A stretch of DNA of 64,000 nt from Viola odorata (lineage: Eukaryota; Streptophyta; Magnoliopsida; Malpighiales; Violaceae), in contig OY829539.1 in the NCBI GenBank assembly GCA_963691705.1, forward strand, positions 44,525,656-44,589,655, written 5' to 3'. The notes below the pieces were generated by a model that worked only from the letters and a program-made list of their open reading frames with translations, was not told the DNA's origin and made no database searches. Within the stretch, counting starts at the first letter, position 1, and each line of letters begins with the position of its first letter. The translations under genes and the position numbers were made by a program. Of the stretch, positions 41,054-52,038 are shown piece after piece.

Positions 41054-44000
41054 TCAGGCGAAGTATCTCTTGACTGCATCGGCATTTACCGGTTTCGGGA
41101 GATCGTCTCCATCCATGTTGGTTAGCATTAGGGCACCCCCTGAGAATGCACTTTTGACCAGGTACGGGCCCTCGTACCTTGGGGCCCACTTTCCTTTGCT
41201 GGCCTCCTGATGAGGGAGAACTTTCTTTAGCACTAAATTCCCAGCCTCGAATTTGCGAGGTCGCACTTTCTTGTTATAAGCATTGACCATTCTTTGCTGA
41301 TATAATTGCGCATGGCAGATAGCGGCCAAGCGCTTTTCGGGAAGGAGGTTCAGCTGCTCGTACCTCACTCTCGCCCAATCAGATTCTTCTACTTCAGATT
41401 CTGCCAGGATTCTGAGAGAAGGAATTTCTACCTCGAGGGGAATTACGGCTTCCATGCCGTAAACTAATGAGTAGGGAGTTGCCCCTGTGGACGTACGGGT
41501 TGCTATCCGATAAGCATGTAGTGGGAAGGGAAGCATGTCGTGCCAGTCTTTGTGAGTGATTACCATCTTTTGGATGATCCTCTTCAGGTTCTTGTTTGCT
41601 GCTTCGACTGCGCCATTCATCTTTGGTCGATATGGCGACGAGTTCCGGTGCTTTACCTTCCAACGTTGGCAAAGACTGTCGATCAATTTTCCATTGAGGT
41701 TAGTGCCATTGTCCGTGATGATGGTTTCTGGGACCCCATGACGGCAAATGATGTTTCTCTCAATGAATCGCATGGTCGTTTTCTGGGTGATGCTGGAGTA
41801 AGAGGTGGCCTCTACCCACTTAGTGAAGTAGTCGATTGCTACAAGGATGAAGCGATGGCCATTAGAGGCTGTGGGATGAATTTGGCCGATGATGTCGATT
41901 CCCCACATCGCAAAAGGCCAAGGCGATGTCATGCTGAAGAGTGGGGCTGGAGGGACATGGAGATGATCCGCATAGATTTGACACTTGTGGCACTTCCGGA
42001 AATAGCCGATGCAATCGCGCTCGATGGTGAGCCAAAAATAGCCTTGCCTCATGATCTGTCTGGCCATCATGTGCCCACTTGCGTGAGTGGAACAGACTCC
42101 TTCGTAGATCTCTGCTATGATTTTCTTCGCTTCGGTCATGGTGACGCAACGAAGCAAAGCTCCATCCGCTCTCCTCTTATATAGAACCTCGCCATCGAGG
42201 TAGAAGTCTAGTGCCAAGCGCTGAAGGGTCTTCTTGCTAACTCGGCTTGCCCCCGGTGGGTATTCCCGATTTCTGATGAATTGTACCAAGTCGTAGAACC
42301 ATGGCTTCCCATCGGGTTCTTCTTCTAGGATGACACAGCAAGCCGGAGTTTCTTTGACTTCCACTCTCAATGGCTGAAGCACTATCCCGCACTCTAACTT
42401 GAACATTGATGCCAATGTGGCCAATGCGTCTGCGAAGCGGTTCTTTTCTCGGTCGAACTTGGTTTCTTCGAATTCTCGCGTGAGCTGAGTGAGCAACTTT
42501 TGATAAGGGATGAGCTTAGAATCCCGTGTCTGCCATAGATCCTGGGCTTGATAGATGACGAGTGTTGAATCGCCGAAGATTCGGAGCTTCTTTACTTTTA
42601 AGTCGATGGCTGCTGTCAGACCACTGATGCATGCCTCATACTCGGCGACGTTATTGGTGCATGGGAAGTTCAATTTGCATGCTATGGGGAATTGACGGCC
42701 ATCTGTGGCTATGACCACGGCTCCCACTCCCTTGCCCGAGAGGTTCACCGCACCGTCGAAGAACATGGTCCACCAATCGTCTTCTCGGAGATTTTCTGTG
42801 ATCTCATCTTCAATCATTATGATGTCCTCATCGGGGAAGTCGAAGCTCAACGACTCGTACTCGTCCGAGGCATGATCGGCCAAGTGATCAGCGAGGGCGC
42901 TTGCTTTAACCGCTTTCTGAGTCACATAGATGATCTCGTGCTCAGCTAATAAGACTTGCCATCTACAAATATGACTTGACAGGTACGGCTTTTCGAAAAT
43001 GTATTTCAAGGGGTCCATGCGAGAGATTAGCCAAGTCGTGTAATACAACATGTACTGCCGGAGCCTTCGGGCGCACCATGCTAGGGCGCAACAAGTTCGT
43101 TCCAACATGGAGTAGCGCATCTCGCACTCGTTGAATTTTTTGCTGAGGTAGTAGATGGCTTGTTCACGCCTTCCTGATTCATCGTGCTGTCCCAAAACGC
43201 ACCCCATGGCGCTGGCTGTGACCGTCATGTACATGAGCAGGGGTCGTCCTGGCGTTGGGGGAACCAGTACTGGTGGGTTTTGCAGATATGTTTTGATTTT
43301 CTCAAAGGCTTGCTGGCAGTCTTCGTCCCATTCGGCTTCTCCGTGTTTCCTTAGCATTTTGAACATCGGCTCGCAAGTGAGTGTTAACTGGCTGATAAAG
43401 CGAGCGATGTAGTTGATACGTCCTAAGAAGCTTCGTACTTCTGTTTCGGTGCTGGGAGCGGGTAGTTCTTGTATTGCTTTTATTTTATCAGGATCCACCT
43501 CTATGCCCCTGTTGCTGACGATGAATCCTAACAGTTTTCCGGAGGTAACCCCAAAGGTGCACTTAGCTGGGTTTAGCCGTAGCTGAAACTGCCTTAGCCT
43601 TTCGAATACCTTCTTCAAGATGTCCATATGATCTTGCGTTCCACGGGACTTGGCTATCATGTCATCGACATATATCTCCAATTCCTTATGCATCATGTCG
43701 TGGAAAAGGGTGACGGCAGCATAAGTGGCTCCTGCGTTCTTTAATCCGAAGGGCATTACTTTGTAGCAGAAGGTTCCCCAGGGCGTGATGAAGGTTGTCT
43801 TCTCACTGTCTTCGGGTGCCATCTTGATTTGATTATATCCCGAAAATCCGTCCATGAAGGAAAACATGTCATTTCTGGCGGCACTATCTACCAAGATGTC
43901 GATGTGGGGAAGTGGGAAGTCATCTTTGGGGCTGGCTCGGTTTAGATCCCGAAAGTCCACGCACATGCGGACCTTCCCATCTTTCTTAGGTACCGGCACT

Positions 44001-47000
44001 ATGTTGGCGATCCACTCGGGGTACTCGGCAACTCTCAAGAAACCCGCATCTAGCTGCTTGGTAACTTCTTCTTTGATTTTCAAAAGGATGTCCGGATGCA
44101 TCCTCCGAAGTTTTTGCTTGACAGGTTTGTACTCAGGCTTCAAGGGGATACGATGCTCAACTATCCCAGGATCAAGACCTGGCATATCGGCGTACGACCA
44201 TGCGAATATGTCTGAGTAGTCTTTGAGGAGAGAAATCAACCTTTCTCTCTGAACTGCGTCCAAGGTAGTTCCGATCTTGACCAACTTCTGATTCTCTTTG
44301 CTTGCCCCCAGGTTTACTTCGTCCAATTCCTCCTGGTGAGGAGTTATTTCCTTTTCTGAACTTTCTAGTAAACGGGCTAACTCGTTGGGGATTTCGGCTT
44401 GGTCTTCGGTTGTAGCGACGATTTCTTTGTCGGTAAAGACATAGGTTTTATCAAGACAATCCGAATTAACACTCATCCTGAAATTAAAAATGCGAAAAGA
44501 AGAGATGCGTAAAATGAAAATTGCATATATATTGATTTTTAACAAAAAAGGGAACATGAGTCCCTGCAAAAAGGTCTTCGTAAGAAGACGTGCAAAAACA
44601 TATGTATATTTTTCGAAAGGAGTGATTACGGAGAGACATCTGGAAGCATGGCGATGGTCCAGTTGCGCACAGACTCCCCTGACTTCTTTACGAAAATGAC
44701 TGAACTGAGCGACGGCTCTTCTTCACCCAGAGTGCAGATACGGAGGTCTGATACCCTGGTTGGATTTTCATTGATGGTTTCGGCTGCGAAGGGGAACGTG
44801 GTTCTGATATGGGGAACTTGCATTTTGCTATTTGGCGCAGAACGTCCAAATAGCTTAGCTAGTTGCTTTGCTTTCTTTTCTTGGGCAATCCTGGCGAAAT
44901 CGGCCTTGCTGGGTTGGTACCCTAACCCGAAGCGATCTCCGAAGCTTTTCGGAGGTGCCCAGCCTCTTGCTCCTTGCAGCTCGGCCCCTAGCCGCTTTCC
45001 CAGTCGGAAACTTCCTTCTAGGGTTGACTTAGTTGTTGCTTCGGCTACCTCAGATTTTGAGGTTTTGCAGATGGGGGATCCTTCTTCGATCCAATCTGCG
45101 TTGACAATTTCGAAGGCTTGGAAAGAACTTTCCAAGGTCTCAACAGTTTCGATGTAAGGCACGGATGCCTGCTTGGCCAAGATCAAGGCCTCTTCTGCCT
45201 TGATTGTGACAAGGGCGTTATCTTTGACGTATTTGAGGCACTGATGCAGGGAAGATGGGACAGCTCCTGCTGAATGAATCCATGGCCGTCCTAGAAGCAT
45301 GCTGTAGGCGGGTTGGATCTCCATGATCTGGAACGTCAAGGCGAACGTGTGGGGTCCGATGACCATGTCCAGCTCAAAGTTTCCGAGGATCTCTCGAGTG
45401 GTACCATCGAAAGCCCTAGCCATCATTCCGCTAGGCTTCATGTGAGAGAGATCGACTGGTAGTTGTTCGAGGACATGCCTGGGCATGACATTCAGTGCCG
45501 ACCCATTGTCGATTAGGGCTTTTGCTATGACATGCCCCTTGCATTCCACCGTGATGTATAGGGCCTTGTTGTGATCTCTTCCTGCGGGGTCTATCTCTCC
45601 CTCAGAGAAGGAAATGCTACTTAAGGCTTGAATCCTCCCAACGAGGTTCTCCACCCCTTCCGTGGTGATATCTTTAGTTACGAAGGCTTGCTTCAAGACT
45701 TTTAAGAGAGCTTGGCGATGAGGCTCTGAAGTGAGAATCAGCTCCATGATGGAGATGCGAGCCGGGGTTTTCTTTAGCTGTTCGATGATGCTAAACTCGC
45801 TCTGTTTCATGATCTTAAGGAACTCGGCTGTCTCGTCCTCAGTTACTGGTTTGCTCAAACCTTGAGTTTCCTCTGTCATCTCTTCGCGGATCACAGGGTT
45901 TTTCCCTTTGGCTTGTCTTTGTTTTTCTACCTCCTCCGATATGTAGCATCTCCCTGTACGGGTCATGCCCCCGATATGAGAGGTTTCGCCGATAGTCAGC
46001 TCTGTTGGTGCGATTGCAGGAGGGGTAGTGACCACCGTGTATCCGTAGTTAAATGGGACTGCATGCAAGTCTTGACTAGGGGTATTCACAGCCAATGTGA
46101 ATACTACCTTGCGAGGGGTTGTAGCTGCACCCCCGGTTTGGGCTGTGTATTCGAAGGAGTACGATGCTGGAGGATTATCTTCGATGGCGTTGATTGCTCC
46201 TCGGGTTGCCCCTTCAGTTTGGATGATCCCGAATGTCGTGAGTTGCTTGACTTTCTTCCGAAACAGTCCGCAGTCCTGGATGTCGTGCTTGCTCTCCCCT
46301 TGGCAGAATAGGCATTGGGCCTGATCATTTCCTGGGAATGGCAGATAAGCATTGTTGGCTAACGCGAAGAATAATTCTTCGCTGGGTGTTTCCTCTATTG
46401 AAGGGGGAGGAACGCCGATTCCCATGGAAGCAATGTCGCTCTTCCCAGGCTTATGGTGTGGCGGAGGGCTGGTTGTTGCATCAAGACCCCTCACCAGACC
46501 TCTGGACGAGACTCGTCCTTGTCGGGTCAGATGCTCGACCTTCTCTCTAAAGGCGTAACAATCCTCCAGGGAGTGTCCTCGGGTTCCGGCGTGATATTCG
46601 CAGCTAACATTCGGATCATACCAGCTAGGGTAGGGAGTTGATTGAGGTGAGAGTGGGGACGGTGTGATCTGCCCATCTGCCAGGAGGCTTGCGTAAATTT
46701 CCTTCAACGGAAACGGAGGAAACGACCATGTCGGTGAAGGGTATGACTCGGAGTCTGAGGATTCCCAAGAGGGTAGTAAGGGCACTGTGCTAGAATAGGA
46801 GGGTGGTGCCGAATACTTGACGAGGTAGTCGAACCTCCCGGAAGGTTGGCCCAAGGTGTCAATCTCGCGGTCTCCCTCATCGCGACGCCTGGAGAACCGT
46901 TTACCCGACGAGGTTGATCCTTTCTTTTGGATGTTTTGGAGTGGGGTTCTCTTGGCGTTATGTGGGATAGGAACCCCTTCTCCGATGGTGTGGATGGATC

Positions 47001-48993
47001 CTTCCTCGTGTGTTACTTTCTGGGTTTGAATTACTCCGAGGCTCGAGAGTTGTCTCACCTTTTCTGCGAACAGACCGCAGCTTTGGATCTTGTGACCGTT
47101 GCTTCCCTTGCAGTACATGCAATGACCTGAGTTGTTTTCCGAGCATGGCACATATCCTCCTCGAGCTAAGGCCAGGAAAAGTTGTTCCTGTGGCCAGTCT
47201 GATGCTGAAGAAAATAGGTCGTTGCTCTCTCCTACTAAGATGGCGTTCACCCCTCCCTTTCCTTGGGAATGATCGGGGAGAGGGTTGGTGGAGGTGTTGG
47301 GTCCTTTTGCTGCCCCTTCGAAAGATACCCATCCACTTTTGATCAAGTGATGGACTTTCGTTTTGAATGCGAAGCAATTTTCCAGAGTGTGGCCTGGGGC
47401 TCCGGCGTGATACTCGCATCGTGCGTTAAGATCATACCACTTCGGGTAAGGAGGCAACTGAGGCTGCGCTGGAACTGGTACGATCTGTCCGGCTGCTAGG
47501 AGATGCTTGTAGATTTCTCCCGCAGGGAGGGGGAGAGGAGGCAAAGGCTCTCGGTTCCACCGATTGTTCGATGTGTTTTGGTTATTCGGGTATTTTGGTG
47601 GGTTATATGGCTTGGGTTGCATGGGTTGTGATGCTTGTACCGGAGGCGGCGAGAAATGTGTAGGATTTTGAGGCGCGGTATTAGCAACAGGTGGTGATGT
47701 GAAAGGAAAGTAGGTGGGTTGATATAGCGATGGCAAAGGGTAGGGCGATGGCGATAGATAAGGTGGAGGTGATGGAAATGACTGCCCACGATTAGCTTGG
47801 GGAGCAACAAACCCAACATCTTTCTTTGCGATGGATGCCTTCTTGGGTGCAGACTCTGGTGCCGAAGGCGAGATTCGTCCAGATTTAATCCCTTGCTCGA
47901 CTCTTTCGGCGATTAGGACCATGTCGGAGAAGCTATTTGAAGGATTCGAGATCAGGTAGGTGTAGTAGGGAGCCTTGAAGGTGTGTAGAAAGATCGATAA
48001 GAGTTCCTTGTCGCTTAAAGGTGGAGAGATCCTAGAAGCCAGCTCTCTCCATCTCTGAGCGTAGGTCTTAACGGACTCGCCGACTTTCTTTTCCAAATTT
48101 TGTAGGTCGGCCCGGTCGGGAGCTACCTCCATGTTAAACTTATATTGCCGGTAGAAGGCATTAGACAGGTCTCTCCATGTCCTGATTCTGGCTTTGTCTA
48201 GACCCATGTACCAAGTTAGGGCATGCTTAGTCAAGCTTTCCCGGAATAGATGGATCAACAACGGCTCGTTGTGGATCATCTCTGCCATTTTGTTGCAATA
48301 TGCTCTGAGGTGGGTCTTTGGGCACTCGACCCCAGTGTATTTCTCGAAGTCGGGGATTTTGTACTTTGGTGGTACGATGATCCCGGGGACCATACACATA
48401 TCGGCAGGGCCGGTAGGGTCGAAAGGATCAGCACCTTCAATCGCTCGGAGCCTTTCCTCAAGCAAATTCAGTCGGTCGCTTTTCGGTTGCTCGACTAAGA
48501 GGGGGTTATACCCGCAGGGTAGCATTGGTTCTGAGGAGAACTGGGGTTGTGCTGGATTGAAAGTGAGGAGCTGAGTTCCCACAGGTCCGGGAATTGTGCT
48601 CGGAGGAATAGGAGGGAGATACAAAGCCTCGAGGTGAGCCTGGCTTTTATTGGGGTCCACAGCAGGATTGATTGAAAGGTGCTGAAGCGACGAGGAGATC
48701 TCTTCACCCGCCTTAACCGTAGAATTTGCAGCGGTGGGTACAGTGAAGGGACTGACCCATCTCCATTGGCCCGGGGGTCCAGAAAGTAGTGGGGGTACGG
48801 AAGGTCCTGCGACGGTGAGCGAAGAGGGAGGTCCTCTTGCTTGAGGGGGATCGAAACCCGGTGGGAATTCGGTGGTAGCTTCATCCCTTTCCTTTTCGGC
48901 CCTGGCGGCCCTTTCTGTAGTAATCCGAACTTGCTCCTCTAGTTCGGCGATTCTAGCCGTTAGTACTTCGTCAGCCTTAGCTTGTTCAGTCAT
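41054..48993 (-). CDS. gag-pol: Ogre-A gag-pro-pol polyprotein, two exons, intact (about 2595 aa)
   Basis: It encodes capsid and all replication enzymes. Exon 1 (48993-44630) starts MTEQAKADEVLTARI with a short coiled coil. Gag core (IPDFEKYTGVECPKTHLRAY) is at about residues 215-350, then a Pro-rich stretch, and two copies of a paired zinc-knuckle module (about 515-640 and 795-915). Protease has LIDNGSALNV near 1160, followed by a Gly-rich G-patch-like stretch near 1330-1360. The intron (44629-44478) is removed in frame. Exon 2 (44477-41054) holds RT (IYVDDMIAKS, about 1724), RNase H, a second archaeal-type RNase H (FFDGA ... EYEA ... GDSTLV, from about 2024) and integrase (HHCC, then WGIDIIG, ITDNGT and NGAVEAANK, about 2310-2410). 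No stop or frameshift seen, so it may be functional. Confidence 0.93.
44478..44629 (-). other. Ogre intron between protease and RT (152 bp)
   Basis: The minus strand begins GTAATC after CTCTCC and ends TTTAATTTCAG before GATGAGTG. Removing it turns the TAA at 44628-44626 into a continuous frame (VSP joined to MSVNSDC). An intron here is a known Ogre trait. Unspliced RNA would give gag-pro only. Confidence 0.85.
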
Positions 48994-49533
48994 TTTTCGT
49001 TTTTGAAGTCTAGTTAGGGGGAGCCTGTGCGGAGTAGCGCGCTTCCGAGGAGCTATCGCGAACCTGAAAAGAAAAAGAAAAGCACAAAAAGGGTGAGTAC
49101 AAAGTCATACACAGGTGGTGTGCAATCCCGAGGTCCCCACATTTGCTCATTCACTTTCCGGCTGCGCTTTCATTTGATATTTCCAGGGCGGTTGGAGAGG
49201 CGAGGAATCCCAGTTGTCGACAAGATACGAAGGAAGCCTCTATACATTCCAACGATATGAAGTAAATCTGAGATGCTAACGGCGAAACCCAACTCCGCAG
49301 GGGCAACCAATGCCACCATGCTAAGAAGATCTCTTTTACCCTATGCTTTTGACGATGCGAGGCCTGATGCCTGGTGAACCCTGCCAAGGGGAGAGACGAT
49401 GATCTATGCTATGAACTTGGAGTGTTTTGTGATAAGCTAAGAGGATATGGCCATGAGTGAACGCTACTTGGCTGTTTTGAATACTTGTTCTGATTTTTCG
49501 GAATTTCGGTGAGATGATTGTGTTTTACCCCGG

Positions 49534-49571
<38 letters not shown>

Positions 49572-49778
49572 AGTTTGTATTGAAGGGATAGTTGATATGG
49601 AAAAGATGAGTCGATTTAATAAATATCCGAAAGAGTACGACTTTATTAAAAAGCGTTTACAAAATATGGTAAACTTGCCAACTTCCTAAATTCATCAAAA
49701 ATGGCTAGGATAGATGAAATTAGGGGTCCTAGCTAAAAAGAACAGATGGGCCGATCTCCGAGCCTTTCCCTGAAGGTG
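48994..49778 (-). other. ORF1-gag spacer of Ogre-A with poly(A) tract and conserved splice acceptor
   Basis: On the element strand it holds an A33 tract (49570-49538) and a strong acceptor-like pyrimidine tract ending TTTTCTTTTTCTTTTCAG at 49064, 71 bp before the gag ATG. Ogre-B has an A19 tract and an acceptor at 60827, also 71 bp before its gag ATG. Confidence 0.7.
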
Positions 49779-51500
49779 TCATTCCTGGGCGTCCGAGTCC
49801 TGCTGCCAAAGGTACTCCATCGAAGCCAACTCCCCTTTCTTCATCTCTAACTCAGCCTCTAAGGCGGCAATTCGGCTTTGCAGTACTTGGTTGTTCCTTT
49901 CTCCCAAGTCTGCGCGAGTAGTCAAAACCCTTATCGTTGAATCCCTGTCTTCAATTATGGCACTTGATGCTTCTCTTTTGCGGGTTTCACTGTTCAAGCG
50001 TTCCTTAAAGTCCCTGAGGGCCACATTCTTTTGTACTGTTTGTACGCGGACGAAATCCTTGTGCTGCCTGTCCAGTTCATTCATCTGGACCTCTAAGCCA
50101 CATTGACAAGCTTGGGCCATATCCCTTTCCTCTACCATCAGATCTCGTTCTTCTTGTGCTGCTAGCATCTGTTCTACCACTTGAGCGTAAGCCATGACAT
50201 CCATTCCTTCGCTCACTTGCGATTCCCCTTCTTCTTCCATCAGTTTTTGATTTTCTGGGCGAGGTAAGACATTACCATTAACTCGTCTCGACCTCCACTG
50301 TGGATATTCTGGTATTGTGGTTGCAGAGATGTCGTGCCCTTTGAGGCAGAAAGGGTGGGCCCAGTCATGGGCGTACAGCTGAATGTTCTGATCTTCTTCA
50401 GCGTGTGGCAGGTCTGATTTCGTCATGCCAAAAGTTACTGGAATGATTTGGGTGATGCGAAACTGTCTGAGGACGAGGGCCGGACAATAGTGAACGCATC
50501 CCCATGCTCCGATCAAAGGAACCCAAGGTAAGTGTCCGCAACAGACAATGGGATTGGAAGTCTGCAGCCACTTGGCGTACCAACTGAAGTCTTCTTCTGA
50601 GAGATTTATGAATCGGTGGATCCAGACATCCTTATTTTCCATCTCCCATATATCCGTGGTCATTGCATTGATAACCCTGAGAAGAGGACATGACCTTATG
50701 TAACTTGCGAAGAAAATGGTCTGATCAGGAATCTGCTTGAAGTGGCTGACCAACCATACTGTCAACAATTGGGTGCAACATGTAAGTCTCCCTTTCCCTT
50801 TTCTTCGACACGAGTCCAAGGAGCGAAAGGTCTCGGCTAGAATGGCTGTTGTAGGATTGATGGCATTTGTTTCCATCTCGTAAAAGATGTTGGCTGCTGC
50901 AAAGTCGATGGCATTCCTCATTTTCGGAAAGAGGACAAATCCTACAATGGCGAAGGCTAAAATCCTTAAGCGTTTCTTTCCGTTGGACAATCGAAAGCAT
51001 GCCTCAACATCTGACCAGCACCAGAAGTAGTCCCCCTCTCTGACACGAGTAGTGATTCCTAACAGCTTATCGAGCCTTATTTTGACACTTGAGGAGTCGA
51101 GTCGAACATTCTGGTATATGGCCGATATAGGAGAGGTGAAGCACATCAGAGCTGAGTACTCCTCTAGCGTAGGGGTCAAGTCTACCTCTTTGTCGAAAGA
51201 GAAGCACCGATAATAGGGATCCCAGAATTTTAGGGCTGCCCGGATGCAACCCCAATCAGTCTTTACGTCGACTAGGGTCAGTAGCTTTCCATAAATACCC
51301 TCAAACTGTGTCTCCTCGTCTTCAGTCAGCTCATTTCTCAACATCCGGATCCTAGTTAAGTCAAAGTCTACGACTTCTACTTTGATCTTAGTGGTGATGT
51401 CAGGGGCGAACCCACGTTCCAACAGATCTCCTTGTGCGATCTGATCGTCGAAACTTCGTCCCCCGAAAATATTAAATGAAAGTAGTGTAGGTGCTGACAT
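49779..51500 (-). CDS. Ogre-A ORF1 protein, intact 573 codons
   Basis: Ogre elements carry an extra ORF before gag; its function is unknown. The start is ATG 51500-51498 (MSAPTLLSFNIFGGRSFDDQ). The N-terminal 400 residues contain KTDWGCIRAALKFWDPYYRC, DLTPTLEEYSALMCF and a Cys/Trp-rich middle (CCGHLPWVPLIGAWGCVHYC). The general pattern resembles plant mobile-domain-like/DUF7745 proteins often annotated in plant genomes; this is a moderate-confidence link. Residues from about 430 form a long coiled coil (EERDLMVEERDMAQ to ALEAELEMKKGELASMEY). It is separated from gag by 785 bp and in its own ORF, so it is probably translated from a separate or alternatively spliced RNA. The Ogre-B copy is highly similar but has four stops. 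Confidence 0.85.
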   Translation of the reverse strand: MSAPTLLSFNIFGGRSFDDQIAQGDLLERGFAPDITTKIKVEVVDFDLTRIRMLRNELTEDEETQFEGIYGKLLTLVDVKTDWGCIRAALKFWDPYYRCFSFDKEVDLTPTLEEYSALMCFTSPISAIYQNVRLDSSSVKIRLDKLLGITTRVREGDYFWCWSDVEACFRLSNGKKRLRILAFAIVGFVLFPKMRNAIDFAAANIFYEMETNAINPTTAILAETFRSLDSCRRKGKGRLTCCTQLLTVWLVSHFKQIPDQTIFFASYIRSCPLLRVINAMTTDIWEMENKDVWIHRFINLSEEDFSWYAKWLQTSNPIVCCGHLPWVPLIGAWGCVHYCPALVLRQFRITQIIPVTFGMTKSDLPHAEEDQNIQLYAHDWAHPFCLKGHDISATTIPEYPQWRSRRVNGNVLPRPENQKLMEEEGESQVSEGMDVMAYAQVVEQMLAAQEERDLMVEERDMAQACQCGLEVQMNELDRQHKDFVRVQTVQKNVALRDFKERLNSETRKREASSAIIEDRDSTIRVLTTRADLGERNNQVLQSRIAALEAELEMKKGELASMEYLWQQDSDAQE

Positions 51501-52020
51501 GTCGAATGAGCAAAATGGGTCCTATGGGACAAAAATAAAATTTTAAATGCAAAGCAACCTGCATGGGTAAGAAATTTACAGTTCGTGTAAAAGAAAGAAA
51601 AATCATGTCAATATGCCAACAAGACAAATAGAGCCACGACAAACAGGTATAATCATGATGCACATGCTGGGGCTCTGATTCCGACACCTTTAACTGGCTT
51701 GAATGGTTCCCGGATGATACCATGAAAAGGTCCCTAAAGTGTCATCCAGTCGCCCGATTTCTTGCGAAATCATATAACCTTTCGACTGGCTTTAGGGGTT
51801 CATCCGAGTTGGGATTGGTGAACACTACCTAGGACATGTGTCCTAGGGCGTCACTACTACCCTCCTATTTTGGTAATTGTCCCCTGGGTGTAGGGCGCTA
51901 TGAAATGCATATGACAATTGGTAAAGCAAATAAATAAACAGACCAGCAATTGATCAAAGCAAATAAATAAACAAACAAAACACCTCTCTAAAAGATAAAA
52001 CCGGCTCCGACCCTACTTCC
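51501..52020 (-). other. 5' leader of Ogre-A
   Basis: Contains an imperfect 20 bp palindrome CCTAGGACA-TGTCCTAGG (51828-51847), a donor-like TCCTAG/GTAGTG at 51828 and an acceptor-like TTTTTGTCCCATAG at 51522 just before ORF1. All three recur in Ogre-B. Confidence 0.55.
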
Positions 52021-52038
52021 CCAGTGAAGTCGCCAAAC
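52021..52038 (-). other. Primer binding site of Ogre-A
   Basis: The minus strand reads TTTGGCGACTTCACTGGGG right after the LTR. The TGGCGACTnCACTGGGG form is typical of Ogre elements, reported to be primed by tRNA-Arg; I recall this rather than derive it here. Confidence 0.7.

Noticed and set aside
41540..42184. 214-codon plus-strand ORF opposite Ogre-A integrase
   Set aside because: Shadow of the integrase coding strand. No domain and no promoter seen.
44648..45157. 169-codon plus-strand ORF opposite Ogre-A protease end
   Set aside because: Shadow ORF caused by codon bias of the real gene on the other strand.
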